Origin: Hymenobacter elongatus
Lineage (GTDB): Bacteria > Bacteroidota > Bacteroidia > Cytophagales > Hymenobacteraceae
Direction of reading: 5' to 3'
Length of the DNA: 41,478 nucleotides
NCBI RefSeq assembly: GCF_004745955.1
Contig: NZ_SRLD01000044.1
Span: forward strand, 1-41,478
In this document: positions 1 through 8,259 of the stretch, one piece after another
How positions within the stretch are numbered: the stretch's first letter is position 1
Layout of the letters: each line of letters opens with the position of its first letter
Position numbers and translations under genes: made by a program
Notes under the pieces: model-generated
Told to the model about the DNA's origin: nothing
Database searches by the model: none
What the model saw: the letters and a program-made list of their open reading frames with translations, nothing else

Positions 1-87
1 GGTTTCCGACCCCACAGCTCGCTGCAGAATTTAACGCCCGATCAGGTCATGGCAGCCGCCAGTACTGTCGAGCTTCAAACCGCCTGA
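1..87 (+). CDS. IS3-family transposase OrfB, C-terminal fragment
   Basis: The window opens inside a reading frame whose last 28 residues include RPHSSLQNLTPDQVMAA, followed by TGA. This is the usual end of the integrase-type catalytic subunit (OrfB) of IS3-family elements, where N/RPHSSL and a TP-D/A-E/Q motif lie just before the stop. The rest of the protein, including the DDE residues, lies upstream of the window. The GAGGTCA-containing sequence after the stop (about 115-128) could be the right end of the element, because its complement reads TGACCTCCTCCC, which resembles IS3-family ends; the exact boundary cannot be fixed. The IS5 element at 138 starts almost immediately afterwards. Confidence 0.8.
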   Translation, partial: GFRPHSSLQNLTPDQVMAAASTVELQTA

Positions 88-137
88 TTCTCTACTTCAG
101 GCCGGTCCAGCAATTGGGAGGAGGTCAGTTGTCTTCC

Positions 138-934
138 TAGAGTGTGTGGACAGTAAGAAGTAGCTTTGGCCAATGCGCCGGCACGAATTAAGTGAACACG
201 AATGGAGAGTAGTCGAACCCTATACGCTGGGCCGGCTGAGTCGAGGCCGCGACAACCGATTGTTTGTCAATGCTGTGCTCTACCGCGTGCGAACCGGCGT
301 GTCGTGGCGCGACCTGCCTGAGCGGTTTGGTCCCTGGAATACAGTGGCCCGGCGTTTCCGCCGCTGGGCCCAAGCCGGGGTATGGGAAGCGCTGTTTCAG
401 GCCGTGCAGGAGCCTGACTACGCCTGGGTGCTGGTAGATTCAACCACGGTCAAGGCGCACAAAGCGGCCGCCGGGCAAAAAAAAGTACGCCCATCGCCGA
501 ATGCTTAGGCCGCAGCCGGGGCGGTTTCTCCACCAAGCTGCACGTGGTGCTCGATGCGCTGGGCAACTGCCGGCACCTGGTGCTGACGCCGGGCCACTGG
601 GCCGATTGCACGCAACTGCCGGCCCTGTTAGCAGCGTTACGCCACGCACCGGGTGCCGTGGTTGCCGATAAAGCCTACGATACCAACGCCGTGCTGGCCG
701 CCATTGCCGGCCGCAACGCCGAGCCGGTCATTCCGTCGAAAACCAGCCGCAATGTGCCCCGCACGTACGACCAGAACCTGTATGCTGACCGCAACAAGGC
801 CGAACGCTTTTTTGGCCGACTCAAAGAAGCCAGAGGATTCGCCACACGTTACGACAAGACGGCTGTTTCTTTTTTGGCTACCGCCCACCTGCTCGCTACC
901 CTCGATTGGCTACGCTAACTGTCCACACACTCTA
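138..934 (+). mobile_element. IS5-family insertion sequence, complete
   Basis: Inverted repeats bound the element: tagagtgtgtggacagt at 138-154 and its exact complement at 918-934. If the outer TA on each side is the target duplication, the element proper is 140-932, about 793 bp. It carries a single transposase read in two frames. It lies between the end of an IS3-family transposase and the terminator of icd, so it does not interrupt a visible host gene. The intact repeats and the intact, frameshift-dependent transposase suggest a recent insertion. Confidence 0.9.
173..918 (+). CDS. IS5-family transposase made by -1 frameshift
   Basis: This DDE transposase cuts and joins the IS5 ends. The first frame (173-508) carries the N-terminal DUF4096-like part, including WRDLPERFGPWNTV, and the first catalytic Asp in LVDSTT. 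It stops at 508. The second frame is in phase with 544-918 and continues through GRSRGGFSTKLH, ADKAYDT and NKAERFFGRLK. The eight A's at 477-484 are the natural slip point: moving back one base after them joins the two frames into about 248 residues with D89, D166 and E211 as the likely triad. A-run frameshifting is well known in IS5 subgroups such as IS427. Without slippage only an inactive N-terminal piece would be made. A simple inactivating indel cannot be excluded, but the fusion is seamless across the conserved GRSRGG motif. Confidence 0.88.
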
Positions 935-947
935 AGAAATAAAACAG

Positions 948-985
948 AAACCCCCGCGCCGGCCTTGCAGCCAACGCGGGGGTTT
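948..985 (-). terminator. Rho-independent terminator of icd
   Basis: An 11-bp perfect stem (AAACCCCCGCG with its complement) surrounds a 16-nt loop. Read on the minus strand it is followed by TTTCTGTTTTATTT. It lies 26 bp past the icd stop codon and ends transcription just before the IS5 element. Confidence 0.85.
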
Positions 986-1010
986 GAATTATCAGGATAC
1001 TGCCAGGCTC

Positions 1011-2276
1011 CTACATCCGGGCGATAACCTCGTCGCCGAATTCCGAGCACTTCAGCAGCGTGGCGCCTTCCATCTGGCGCTCGAAGTCGTAGGTGACGCG
1101 CTTGGCGGCAATGGCCGCTTCGATGCCGCTGTAGATCAGGTCGGCGGCTTCCTGCCAGCCCAGGTGCTCCAGCATCATGGCACCGGAGAGAATCACCGAG
1201 CCGGGGTTCACCTTGTCGAGGCCGGCGTACTTAGGCGCGGTGCCGTGCGTGGCTTCGAAAATGGCGTGGCCGGTGAGGTAGTTGATGTTGGCACCGGGTG
1301 CAATGCCGATACCGCCCACGATGGCCGCCAGCGCGTCGGAAATATAGTCGCCGTTCAGGTTCAGGGTCGCTACGACCGAGTACTCGGAAGGACGGAGCAG
1401 AATCTGCTGCAGGAAAGCATCGGCGATGCTGTCCTTGATCAGGATTTTGCCGCTGTCGAGAGCCGCTTTCTGCAGCGCGTCGGCCACTTCCTGGCCCTGC
1501 TTGGCCGCTACCCGGTCATACTGGCTCCAGGTGAATACCTTGTCGCCAAACTCGCGCTCGGCCAGCTCGTAGCCCCAGGTTTTGAAGGCGCCTTCGGTGA
1601 ACTTCATAATGTTGCCTTTGTGCACGATGGTCACCGACGGCTTCTTATGAAGAACAGCGTACTCAATAGCTGCGCGCACTAGGCGCTCGGTGCCTTCCTT
1701 CGACACGGGCTTGATGCCGAACGACGACGTTTCGGGGAAGCGGATTTTCTTCACGCCCATCTCGTCCTGCAGGAATTCCAGCATTTTCTGCGCCTGGGGC
1801 GTGCCGTTCATGTACTCGATGCCGGCGTAGATATCCTCGGTGTTCTCGCGGAAAATCACCATGTCGGTCAGGTCGGGGCGCTTCACGGGCGACGGCACGC
1901 CTTCGAACCACCGCACGGGGCGCAGGCAGGCGTAGAGGTCCAGCTCCTGGCGCAGGGCCACGTTCAGGCTCCGGATGCCGCCACCGACGGGCGTAGTCAG
2001 CGGGCCTTTGATGCCCACGAGGTATTCGCGGAAAGCATCCAGGGTTTCGTTGGGCAGCCAGTTGCCCGATTGCTTAAAGGATTTCTCACCGGCCATCACC
2101 TCTTTCCACATCAGCTTGCGGCTGCCGCCGTAGGCCTTTGCCACGGCCGCGTCGAATACGCGCACGGAAGCGGCCCAAATGTCCGGACCCGTACCATCGC
2201 CCTCAATGAAAGGAATTATCGGTTGGTCGGGTACATTCAGCTTGCCGCCTTTGACGGTGATTTTTTGTTCTGCCAT
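1011..2276 (-). CDS. icd: NADP-dependent isocitrate dehydrogenase
   Basis: This cytoplasmic TCA-cycle enzyme oxidises isocitrate to 2-oxoglutarate and CO2, making NADPH. The 421 residues match the length of the E. coli-type enzyme and align along the whole chain. The substrate loop GGGIRSLNVALRQ contains Ser103, equivalent to the serine that IDH kinase phosphorylates in E. coli. FRENTEDIYAGIE, HKGNIMKFTEGAF and DSIADAFLQQ are present. The cofactor region EATHGTAPKYAG plus YDFER keeps the Lys-Tyr and Arg that mark NADP rather than NAD preference. The start MAEQKITV is the first Met in frame and fits the family. It is monocistronic, with its own terminator at 948-985. The upstream 200 bp holds a dispersed palindrome. 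Confidence 0.97.
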   Translation of the reverse strand: MAEQKITVKGGKLNVPDQPIIPFIEGDGTGPDIWAASVRVFDAAVAKAYGGSRKLMWKEVMAGEKSFKQSGNWLPNETLDAFREYLVGIKGPLTTPVGGGIRSLNVALRQELDLYACLRPVRWFEGVPSPVKRPDLTDMVIFRENTEDIYAGIEYMNGTPQAQKMLEFLQDEMGVKKIRFPETSSFGIKPVSKEGTERLVRAAIEYAVLHKKPSVTIVHKGNIMKFTEGAFKTWGYELAEREFGDKVFTWSQYDRVAAKQGQEVADALQKAALDSGKILIKDSIADAFLQQILLRPSEYSVVATLNLNGDYISDALAAIVGGIGIAPGANINYLTGHAIFEATHGTAPKYAGLDKVNPGSVILSGAMMLEHLGWQEAADLIYSGIEAAIAAKRVTYDFERQMEGATLLKCSEFGDEVIARM

Positions 2277-2368
2277 TGTTAAAAGTTGCCAGTTGTGAGT
2301 TGACAGTTATTGAGGTTGTTTGAGTTGTTTGTAGAGGTACTAAATCCGCCTCTTTAGCTTCGTTGACC

Positions 2369-2455
2369 GTCCTGCTGAGCTTGCCGAAGCATCTCTACCA
2401 CCGCAGTAAATGAGTTTACCGTGGCGGTAGAGATGCTTCGGCAAGCTCAGCAGGA
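2369..2455. repeat. Dispersed palindrome, family A copy 1
   Basis: This is an imperfect inverted repeat with arms of about 35 bp. They carry TTGCCGAAGCATCTCTACC on one side and its complement on the other, around a partly paired centre. Closely related sequence occurs at 5864-5932, 6037-6063 and 11524-11619. It lies between the 5' end of icd and the 3' end of the M16 protease gene, where it could act as a bidirectional terminator or transcript-end stabiliser. No target duplication or coding capacity is evident. Confidence 0.85.
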
Positions 2456-2480
2456 CAGACGAAAAGCCATAACGGATGCT

Positions 2481-5400
2481 TTAATAGCCGAAAATCTCTT
2501 TCAGCGTGAGTTGCTGGACCTGACCGTACTTGGCCAGCTCCTTGAAGTTGAGACGGTCTTTGGAGCCAATAACCAGAATGGTCTGGCTTTGGCCTTTCAC
2601 TTTGGCGAGCTGAAACTTCTTCAGGTCGTCGAAGCTCATATTCTGGGTTTGCTCATACACGTCGCGGCGCAGGTCGTAGTCGAGGCCGAGGCGCTTGGCG
2701 CGCTCGTAGCTAAACAGGATGTCGGACTTGGTGATACGCTCGGTTGCAATGCTGTTGCGGATGCTTTGCTTGGCGATTTGCAGGTTGGCTTCGGCCACGG
2801 GCAGGTCGTTGAGCAGGGTTTCCATGCCGGCCATGGCCTCGCCCAGCTTGTCGCTCTGGGTGCCGATGTAGCTTAGGTTGTAGCTGGAGCGGCCCAGCTT
2901 GTCGGCGCTGGCGTAGCGCGAGGAAGCGGAGTAGGCCAGCGCCTTGGATTCGCGCAGCTCCTGAAACACGATGCTGCCCATGCCACCGCCGAAATACTCG
3001 TTGTACAAGCTCACGGTGGGCACCAGGGCTTTGTCGTATACGTCGCCCTTGGTCAGAAACAGGATTTCGGCCTGCACCATGTTGTAGTCGACCCAGTACA
3101 CCTTGCGGTCTTTGAGCGGCTGCTCAGCAAAATCCTTGTTGGCCGGTACGGGCGTGAGCTTGGAGGGCGAGAGGTGGTACAGGTTTAGTACTGTAGATAA
3201 GCCTTTTTTTGAGCCACTAGGCATAATAGGCTGTTTGACTACGTTAGTATCTTTACCTGTTATTGGATTTTTTTCCTTTACAGGAAGTTCATCCGCTTCA
3301 ATAATTCCTCGTGGCCCATAATACAGCACGCGGTGCTGGTAGCTGGTCAGCTTTTTGGTTAGGGCCGTTAGATCCGCAGGTTTCAAAGCCTTAAGCTCTT
3401 TCTCGCTCAGCTGGCTGGTAAAGGGGTTTTTGGAGCCATACTTAGCGAAGTTCAGCATGGCCTGGGTCAGGATAACCTGCTTGTTCAGCTTGGCATCCTT
3501 ACGGGCTTTGAGCACGCCATCCACCATGTCCTTCAGCGCTTTGACGTCAGGCTTGGGGTTGGCCAACAGGCTTTCGAACAACTTAATAGCGGGCTCAAAG
3601 TTGCTGTCGAGGCCGCTGAGGCTGACGTAGACGCGGTCCTGGCCGCTGCTGACGCCGAAGGAACAGCCCAGCTTGTAGAACTCCTGCTGGAGCTGGGCTG
3701 CGGTGAGCTTATCGGTGCCCAGGTACTGGAGGTAGTCGGCGGCCAGGCCCAGCTTGGGGTCGTTGTTGGTGCCCAGGTCCAGGATGTAGTACAGGTTGAA
3801 TAGCTCGTTTTCGGTGTTCCTAGTGTAGTACACCGGAATGCCTGAAGCCAGCTTTAACTCCTGAATATCCTTTTTGTAGTCCACAAAAACCGGCTGCAAC
3901 TCCGGCGTGGGCTTACTCACTACTTCCTTGTAGAAGTCGGAAGCTACTTCGCGGTTCACGGGTACCGGCGTAATGGCGGGCTTCACCACTTTGGGGGTGC
4001 TGGCGTCCTTGCCGGTCTTCTTGTAAATCAGCGCGTAGTTCTGGCCGTAGTACTGGTTGGCCACGCGCAGCACTTCTTCCTTGTTGATGTTGCCGAAGTC
4101 CTCGTACTGCCGCAGCACGTCTTTCCAGCTCTGGCGCGACACAAACGCGGCCACGAAGGCCCCGGCGCGGGCCTCATTGCTTTCGTAGCTCTTGGTGCGC
4201 TGCAGCTTCTCGTTGTTGATGATGGCCGGAATCAGCCAGTCGGGAAAGTCACCCTTCTTTACTTTGTCGATCTGGCCCAGCAGCAGGTCGCGCACCTGGG
4301 GCAGCGTCTGGCCCTGGCGCGGGGTGGCGTAAAGGATGTGCGACGAGTAGTCGTTGTTGATGTCCGTGAACGAGGCGGCCTGCAACACACGCTGCTGCTG
4401 GTTGAGGTTCAGGTCAATCAGGCCGGCCTGGCCGTTGGTCAGGATCTTGTCGATCATGCGCAGCACCAGCGCCTCGTGGGTGGCGGCACCGGGCAGACGG
4501 AAGCCGAGCATCACGTTCTCGGCGTCGGGACCCATTATTTCCTTCACCACGGGCGTGGTAATGGCCTCTTCCAGCGCGGCCGTAAACGCGGGCACCGGCT
4601 TGCGCTGCAGCTTGCCGAAGTACTGATCGATAACGCGGATGGTCTGGTCGTAGTCCAGGTCGCCGCTCAGGCACAGGGCCACGTTATTGGGCACGTAGTA
4701 CTGGCCGAAATACTTCTTGATTTCGGTAATCGAGGGGTTTTGCAGGTGCGGAATGGTCCCAATGGTCGTCTGGGTGCCATACTGGTGCTTGCGGTAGAGG
4801 CTGGCATTCAGGGCCTCGTATTCCTTGCTGAAGTCGTTGTCGAGGCCCCGGTTTTTCTCCTCGTACACCGCTTCCAGCTCCGTGTGAAACAGGCGCGGCA
4901 CCATCTCGCCCAGCCGCTCACTCTGAATGGCGGCCCACTTTTCCAGCTGATTCGACGGGATATCCTCTTGGTACACCGTCTGCTCCACCGAGGTGTAGGC
5001 ATTGGAGCCCTTGGCGCCGATGGCGCCCATCGTTTTGTCGTACTCGTTGGCTACGGCATACGTGGCGGCCACGCCCGAAATTGAGTCGATCTGGTGGTAG
5101 AGCTTCTTGCGCTCGGCCGGGTCGGTTTTGGAGCGATATACTTCGTACAGGGCCTCAATCTTGTCCAGCTCCACTTTTTCGGCGGCCCAGTTCTGGGTTC
5201 CCAGTCGCGAAGTGCCCTTAAACACCATGTGCTCCAGGTAGTGCGCCAGGCCGGTAGCGGTACTTGGGTCGTTCTTGGAGCCCGCCCGCACGGCCAGATA
5301 CGTCTGAATACGCGGGGCATCGTCGTAGTCGGAGAGGTAAATGGTCAGGCCGTTGTCGAGGGTGTAGATGCGCGCCTTGAGCGGGTCGCCTTCCACGGTT

Positions 5401-5549
5401 TCGTACTTGTATTCTTTTTGCGGCGTGGCGGCGGCCGGGGTCGTGGTAATGGCCGCGGCAGCAGTAGCGGCGGGTTTGCTCGTCTGGCACTGCGTAGTTA
5501 AGCCAAGCGCCGCAATGGCTGGAAATAGAAGCAGAAGGGGTTTTTTCAC
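2481..5549 (-). CDS. M16-family zinc metalloprotease, probable lipoprotein
   Basis: A large two-repeat M16 (pitrilysin/insulinase-like) peptidase, 1022 residues from the chosen start. The first half carries the inverted zinc motif HYLEH (H103, E106, H107) in GLAHYLEHMVFKGT, and the likely third ligand is in ELEAVYEEKN. The second half, from about residue 560, has the degenerate partner domain, as expected for the family. I chose the GTG at 5549 over the ATG at 5585. It gives a clean signal peptide (VKKPLLLLFPAIAALGLTTQ, then Cys), and a TATCTTTG promoter box at 5591-5598 puts the ATG at or near the transcription start. The Cys suggests a lipoprotein, though TTQC is a poor lipobox. A periplasmic or envelope role in peptide degradation is inferred. 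The gene stands alone. Confidence 0.9.
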   Translation of the reverse strand: MKKPLLLLFPAIAALGLTTQCQTSKPAATAAAAITTTPAAATPQKEYKYETVEGDPLKARIYTLDNGLTIYLSDYDDAPRIQTYLAVRAGSKNDPSTATGLAHYLEHMVFKGTSRLGTQNWAAEKVELDKIEALYEVYRSKTDPAERKKLYHQIDSISGVAATYAVANEYDKTMGAIGAKGSNAYTSVEQTVYQEDIPSNQLEKWAAIQSERLGEMVPRLFHTELEAVYEEKNRGLDNDFSKEYEALNASLYRKHQYGTQTTIGTIPHLQNPSITEIKKYFGQYYVPNNVALCLSGDLDYDQTIRVIDQYFGKLQRKPVPAFTAALEEAITTPVVKEIMGPDAENVMLGFRLPGAATHEALVLRMIDKILTNGQAGLIDLNLNQQQRVLQAASFTDINNDYSSHILYATPRQGQTLPQVRDLLLGQIDKVKKGDFPDWLIPAIINNEKLQRTKSYESNEARAGAFVAAFVSRQSWKDVLRQYEDFGNINKEEVLRVANQYYGQNYALIYKKTGKDASTPKVVKPAITPVPVNREVASDFYKEVVSKPTPELQPVFVDYKKDIQELKLASGIPVYYTRNTENELFNLYYILDLGTNNDPKLGLAADYLQYLGTDKLTAAQLQQEFYKLGCSFGVSSGQDRVYVSLSGLDSNFEPAIKLFESLLANPKPDVKALKDMVDGVLKARKDAKLNKQVILTQAMLNFAKYGSKNPFTSQLSEKELKALKPADLTALTKKLTSYQHRVLYYGPRGIIEADELPVKEKNPITGKDTNVVKQPIMPSGSKKGLSTVLNLYHLSPSKLTPVPANKDFAEQPLKDRKVYWVDYNMVQAEILFLTKGDVYDKALVPTVSLYNEYFGGGMGSIVFQELRESKALAYSASSRYASADKLGRSSYNLSYIGTQSDKLGEAMAGMETLLNDLPVAEANLQIAKQSIRNSIATERITKSDILFSYERAKRLGLDYDLRRDVYEQTQNMSFDDLKKFQLAKVKGQSQTILVIGSKDRLNFKELAKYGQVQQLTLKEIFGY

Positions 5550-5590
5550 GAAATTCCCAGAGCAGAAAGCGGAGCGTAAGAACAAGATTT

Positions 5591-5598
5591 CAAAGATA
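5591..5598 (-). promoter_or_regulatory. Bacteroidota -7 box for the M16 protease gene
   Basis: On the minus strand this reads TATCTTTG, an exact match to the Bacteroidota sigma-A consensus TAnnTTTG. It lies 41 nt upstream of the chosen GTG start. The -33 region is only T-rich (around TTTTTAATT), without a clear TTG. The same octamer precedes dnaX. Confidence 0.6.
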
Positions 5599-5744
5599 GG
5601 CGGCTGGTATTGGAATTAAAAACGGAATGCGCCTTGGCCCTGATTATGAGCGGGTTTTAAGTTGCGCGAAAAGTCCCGGATAATTAGTATGGAAGGCCCA
5701 GGTATCAGGTGTCGTTGGCTTGGGAGCCCGACGCAAGCAGCGCA

Positions 5745-5806
5745 AGCCTGGCAGGTCGTGGGCCAGCACCCTCAAAATCGTTCTGTCCCGTGACTTGCCA
5801 GGCTCT
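5745..5806. repeat. Imperfect inverted repeat
   Basis: AAGCCTGGCAGGTCGTGGGCC on the left pairs imperfectly with GTCCCGTGACTTGCCAGGCT on the right, around a loop of about 20 nt. It does not match palindrome families A, B or C in this window and has no T-tract. Confidence 0.55.
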
Positions 5807-5863
5807 TGCTACTGGTAAGGGCGGGTTTGAGATTGAATAGAAAAGCCAATAACGGTTCTGCTG

Positions 5864-5932
5864 CGTTTGTCGAAGTATCTCTGCCTCTGTAGTAACTGAT
5901 TGTACCAGTGCGGTAGAGATACTTCGACAAGC
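5864..5932. repeat. Dispersed palindrome, family A copy 2
   Basis: The arms contain TTGTCGAAGTATCTCTGCC and GGTAGAGATACTTCGACAA, a diverged version of the family A unit with A instead of C in GAAGTATC. Both arms carry this same change, so pairing is kept by compensating substitution. Confidence 0.8.
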
Positions 5933-6036
5933 AGACGCCAGATCAGGCAGGACGCTCCAAATAGGCCAAAATAGCTGATTTCGGTCACTGTCCACACGCC
6001 ATAGCCCGCAGCTGGGGTTAGTTGCTTATTGCACGC

Positions 6037-6063
6037 GAGATGCTTCGACTAGCTCAGCAGGAC
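6037..6063. repeat. Family A half-unit
   Basis: The sequence GAGATGCTTCGACTAGCTCA with its flank CAGGAC matches one arm of family A (GAGATGCTTCGACAAGCTCA) with one substitution. No partner arm is nearby, so this is a solo arm or a decayed unit. Confidence 0.65.
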
Positions 6064-6084
6064 GTTCTGGAAAGGCCGAACGTG

Positions 6085-6224
6085 CTTATAGCGGTTTCGG
6101 GAACGGTGCAACCCGGCTGCTGTAGAGACGCGTATTCGCGTCTCGTTGCCCGCGCCGCCTGCCCGGTTTCGTGAACCGTAGAGACGCGAATACGCGTCTC
6201 TACGGTTCACGAAACCGCTATAAG
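6085..6224. repeat. Nested palindrome, family B
   Basis: The core at 6166-6215 is a perfect 23-bp stem around a 4-nt centre (AATA), with arms containing CCGTAGAGACGCG. A second TAGAGACGCG/CGCGTCTC unit lies at 6122-6144. An outer pair, CTTATAGCGGTTTCG (6085-6099) and its exact complement (6210-6224), encloses both, so the whole 140 bp folds as a nested structure. It starts 26 bp past the dnaX stop and could also stop or protect dnaX transcripts. There is no coding capacity. Confidence 0.85.
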
Positions 6225-6250
6225 CCATAGTACGGCTTGCCTGTCAGCGG

Positions 6251-8239
6251 TTAGTCGACGTCGAGGCCCAGGAGCTGCTTCATTGTGAGCAAGGCCGGAA
6301 ATTTCTCGGAGAGGTACTCGAATTTGTCGGCGGCGGTGTAGAGCTTCCGGCCGGTGGGGGCCTGCTCGGCTACTACCGCCTGGATGTTCAGGCGCGGGTA
6401 GCCGGTACGGCGGCGCAGCTCGGTCAGCAGCTCGCTGCGCACATCGTTGAACTGGTCAATCTGGATGGGATTATCGACCGTGAGCTGAATCACGTGCTGG
6501 GCATCGGCCGTTACGGAGCGGTTCAGGAGGATATACTCCATCATGCGCTCCTGCACGCGCTTTTCCTCCCGCATCTCACCCCACACCCGCTGCAGCAGCT
6601 CGTCGTTTATCGGCGGCAGGCCGGTTGTGGGGCCGCTGACTTCCTCCACTGCCACCACCGGTCCGGCCTGGGATGCCGATACCTGCTGGGCCACTTGCGC
6701 CTTGAGGTCCTTCATGCTCGGAATGAGCTTGGAAGTGCCGTTCAATGGCTTGAGCGTGGGCGCAATCCGGCGCGGGGCAGCGGGCTCAATACCTTCGAAG
6801 CTGGGCACGCCCGTCTCGACGTGGGGGCTCGTGTCGCGGAACTGGCGGGTCGGCTCCACCACGTCGGCTTCGACGTTCTCGATGCTGGGAGTAGTGTGTA
6901 GCTCCTCAATTCCGCTTTCCACCGGCACTATTTCCTCCGGGTCAGCTGGGGCCGACACGACTGGCGCGGACGGCGCTACGGTGGCAGAAACCGGCGGCGG
7001 GGGCGTTGGCTGAGCAAGAACTGCTGGCGGAGGGGGAGCCGAATTGCCAGTGGCCGCCGGGGAGCCCACCGCCGCGGGCGTTACACTAGTTTTTTTTTTA
7101 GCCTCGCCGTTGGACGAAGGACTCATTTCGCGGGCAAACTGTACCGCCCCGTTCAGGTAGGCCAGCTTCATGAGCATCAGCTCGACGTGGAGCCGCTGGT
7201 TTTTGGCCTGCTTGAATTCCCGGTCACATTGGCTCACCAGATTCAGGGCCGAGAGCAGAAACGCCAGCGGTGCCGACCGGGCCTGCTGCACGTAGCGCCC
7301 CCGAATGCCTTCCGACACTTCCAGCAACTGCACCGTCACGGCATCTTTGCATACCAACAGCCCCCGCAGGTGCTCGGCGGCGCCTACCACGAAGTTGTGC
7401 AGGTCGAAGCCGTTTTGCATCACCTCATCCAGCAGCAGCAACGAGCCCGAGAGATTTTCGGTCAGCAGGCAGTCGACGAGGCGGAAATAGTACTCGTAGT
7501 CGAGGATGTGCAGGTTTTGCACTACATCCTTGTAGCTGAGCTGATTGCCCGAAAAGGTCACCATCTGGTCGAAGATCGACAGGGCATCGCGCAGGGCACC
7601 ATCGGCTTTCTGGGCCACAAGATGCAGGGCGTCGGGCTCGGCCGTGATTTTCTCCTGCTGGGCAATGTAGCCCAGGTGCCCTACGATGTCGTCGACCTTA
7701 ATGCGGTTGAAGTCAAAGATCTGGCAGCGCGACAGAATAGTGGGAATAATCTTGTGCCGCTCGGTGGTGGCCAGGATAAAAATGGCGTAGGAGGGCGGCT
7801 CTTCCAGGGTCTTCAAAAAGGCGTTGAAGGCCGCGTTGGAGAGCATGTGCACCTCGTCAATAATGTAGATTTTGAAGCGGCCGGTCTGGGGGGCATAGCG
7901 CACCTGCTCCACCAGGGAGCGAATATCCTCCACCGAGTTGTTGGAGGCCGCATCCAGCTCGTGCACGTTGAACGAAGCGTTCTGATTGAACGAGCGGCAG
8001 GAGTCGCACTGGTCGCAGGCCTCCGTTTCGGGGCTGAGGTTGGTGCAGTTAATGGTTTTGGCCAGAATTCGGGCGCAGGTGGTTTTGCCCACGCCCCGGG
8101 GGCCGCAAAACAGGAAAGCCTGCGCCAGATGATGGCTGGTAATGGCATTCTGCAGCGTGGTAGTCACGTGCTGCTGCCCCACCACGCTCCGAAACGTGGC
8201 AGGACGGTATTTACGGGCCGAAACGACGAAATTCTCCAT
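6251..8239 (-). CDS. dnaX: DNA polymerase III subunit gamma/tau
   Basis: This is the clamp-loader ATPase that loads the sliding clamp and, as tau, holds the polymerase cores together at the fork. In the 662-residue form: Walker A GPRGVGKT (46-53), zinc module cysteines 65, 75, 78 and 81, Walker B DEVH (128-131), sensor 1 LATTE and the SRC arginine-finger motif (170-172). A Pro/Ala-rich linker follows from about 385 and then a C-terminal tau-like domain. I start at MENFVVSARKYRP (8239) rather than at the Met 27 codons upstream. Homologues begin there, and a TATCTTTG promoter box lies at 8252-8259, inside the longer frame. An A10 run at codons 381-384 could give a short gamma form (see 7090-7099). 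Confidence 0.96.
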   Translation of the reverse strand: MENFVVSARKYRPATFRSVVGQQHVTTTLQNAITSHHLAQAFLFCGPRGVGKTTCARILAKTINCTNLSPETEACDQCDSCRSFNQNASFNVHELDAASNNSVEDIRSLVEQVRYAPQTGRFKIYIIDEVHMLSNAAFNAFLKTLEEPPSYAIFILATTERHKIIPTILSRCQIFDFNRIKVDDIVGHLGYIAQQEKITAEPDALHLVAQKADGALRDALSIFDQMVTFSGNQLSYKDVVQNLHILDYEYYFRLVDCLLTENLSGSLLLLDEVMQNGFDLHNFVVGAAEHLRGLLVCKDAVTVQLLEVSEGIRGRYVQQARSAPLAFLLSALNLVSQCDREFKQAKNQRLHVELMLMKLAYLNGAVQFAREMSPSSNGEAKKKTSVTPAAVGSPAATGNSAPPPPAVLAQPTPPPPVSATVAPSAPVVSAPADPEEIVPVESGIEELHTTPSIENVEADVVEPTRQFRDTSPHVETGVPSFEGIEPAAPRRIAPTLKPLNGTSKLIPSMKDLKAQVAQQVSASQAGPVVAVEEVSGPTTGLPPINDELLQRVWGEMREEKRVQERMMEYILLNRSVTADAQHVIQLTVDNPIQIDQFNDVRSELLTELRRRTGYPRLNIQAVVAEQAPTGRKLYTAADKFEYLSEKFPALLTMKQLLGLDVD
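7090..7099 (-). promoter_or_regulatory. A10 slippage site in dnaX
   Basis: On the coding strand, GCT is followed by ten A's and then CTAGT. In frame this reads Ala380-Lys-Lys-Lys-Thr. Slipping back one base gives AAC TAG, which ends the protein after 384 residues, just past the clamp-loader collar domain and at the start of the Pro-rich linker. E. coli makes gamma by ribosomal frameshifting at an A-rich site in the same part of the gene, and Thermus does so by transcript slippage on an A9 run. Use of the site here is inferred. Confidence 0.6.
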
Positions 8240-8251
8240 AAGCGCTAGCCA

Positions 8252-8259
8252 CAAAGATA
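8252..8259 (-). promoter_or_regulatory. Bacteroidota -7 box for dnaX
   Basis: TATCTTTG on the minus strand matches TAnnTTTG exactly and lies 12 nt upstream of the chosen ATG, implying a very short leader. It argues against the longer 8320 start. Confidence 0.55.

Larger units (their letters stand above)
5599..6250. other. Repeat-rich intergenic region, no gene seen
   Basis: About 650 bp between the promoter of the M16 protease gene and the 3' end of dnaX. I see no credible gene. The open frames here are short and run through palindromes. The stretch holds an unrelated inverted repeat (5745-5806), two family A units (5864-5932 and the half-unit 6037-6063) and the family B palindrome (6085-6224). 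It appears to be a landing or accumulation site for hairpin elements. Confidence 0.7.

Noticed and set aside
5705..5995. Minus-strand open frames of 62-96 residues between the M16 protease gene and dnaX
   Set aside because: They run through hairpin repeats, have no family features and end at random positions; treated as non-coding.
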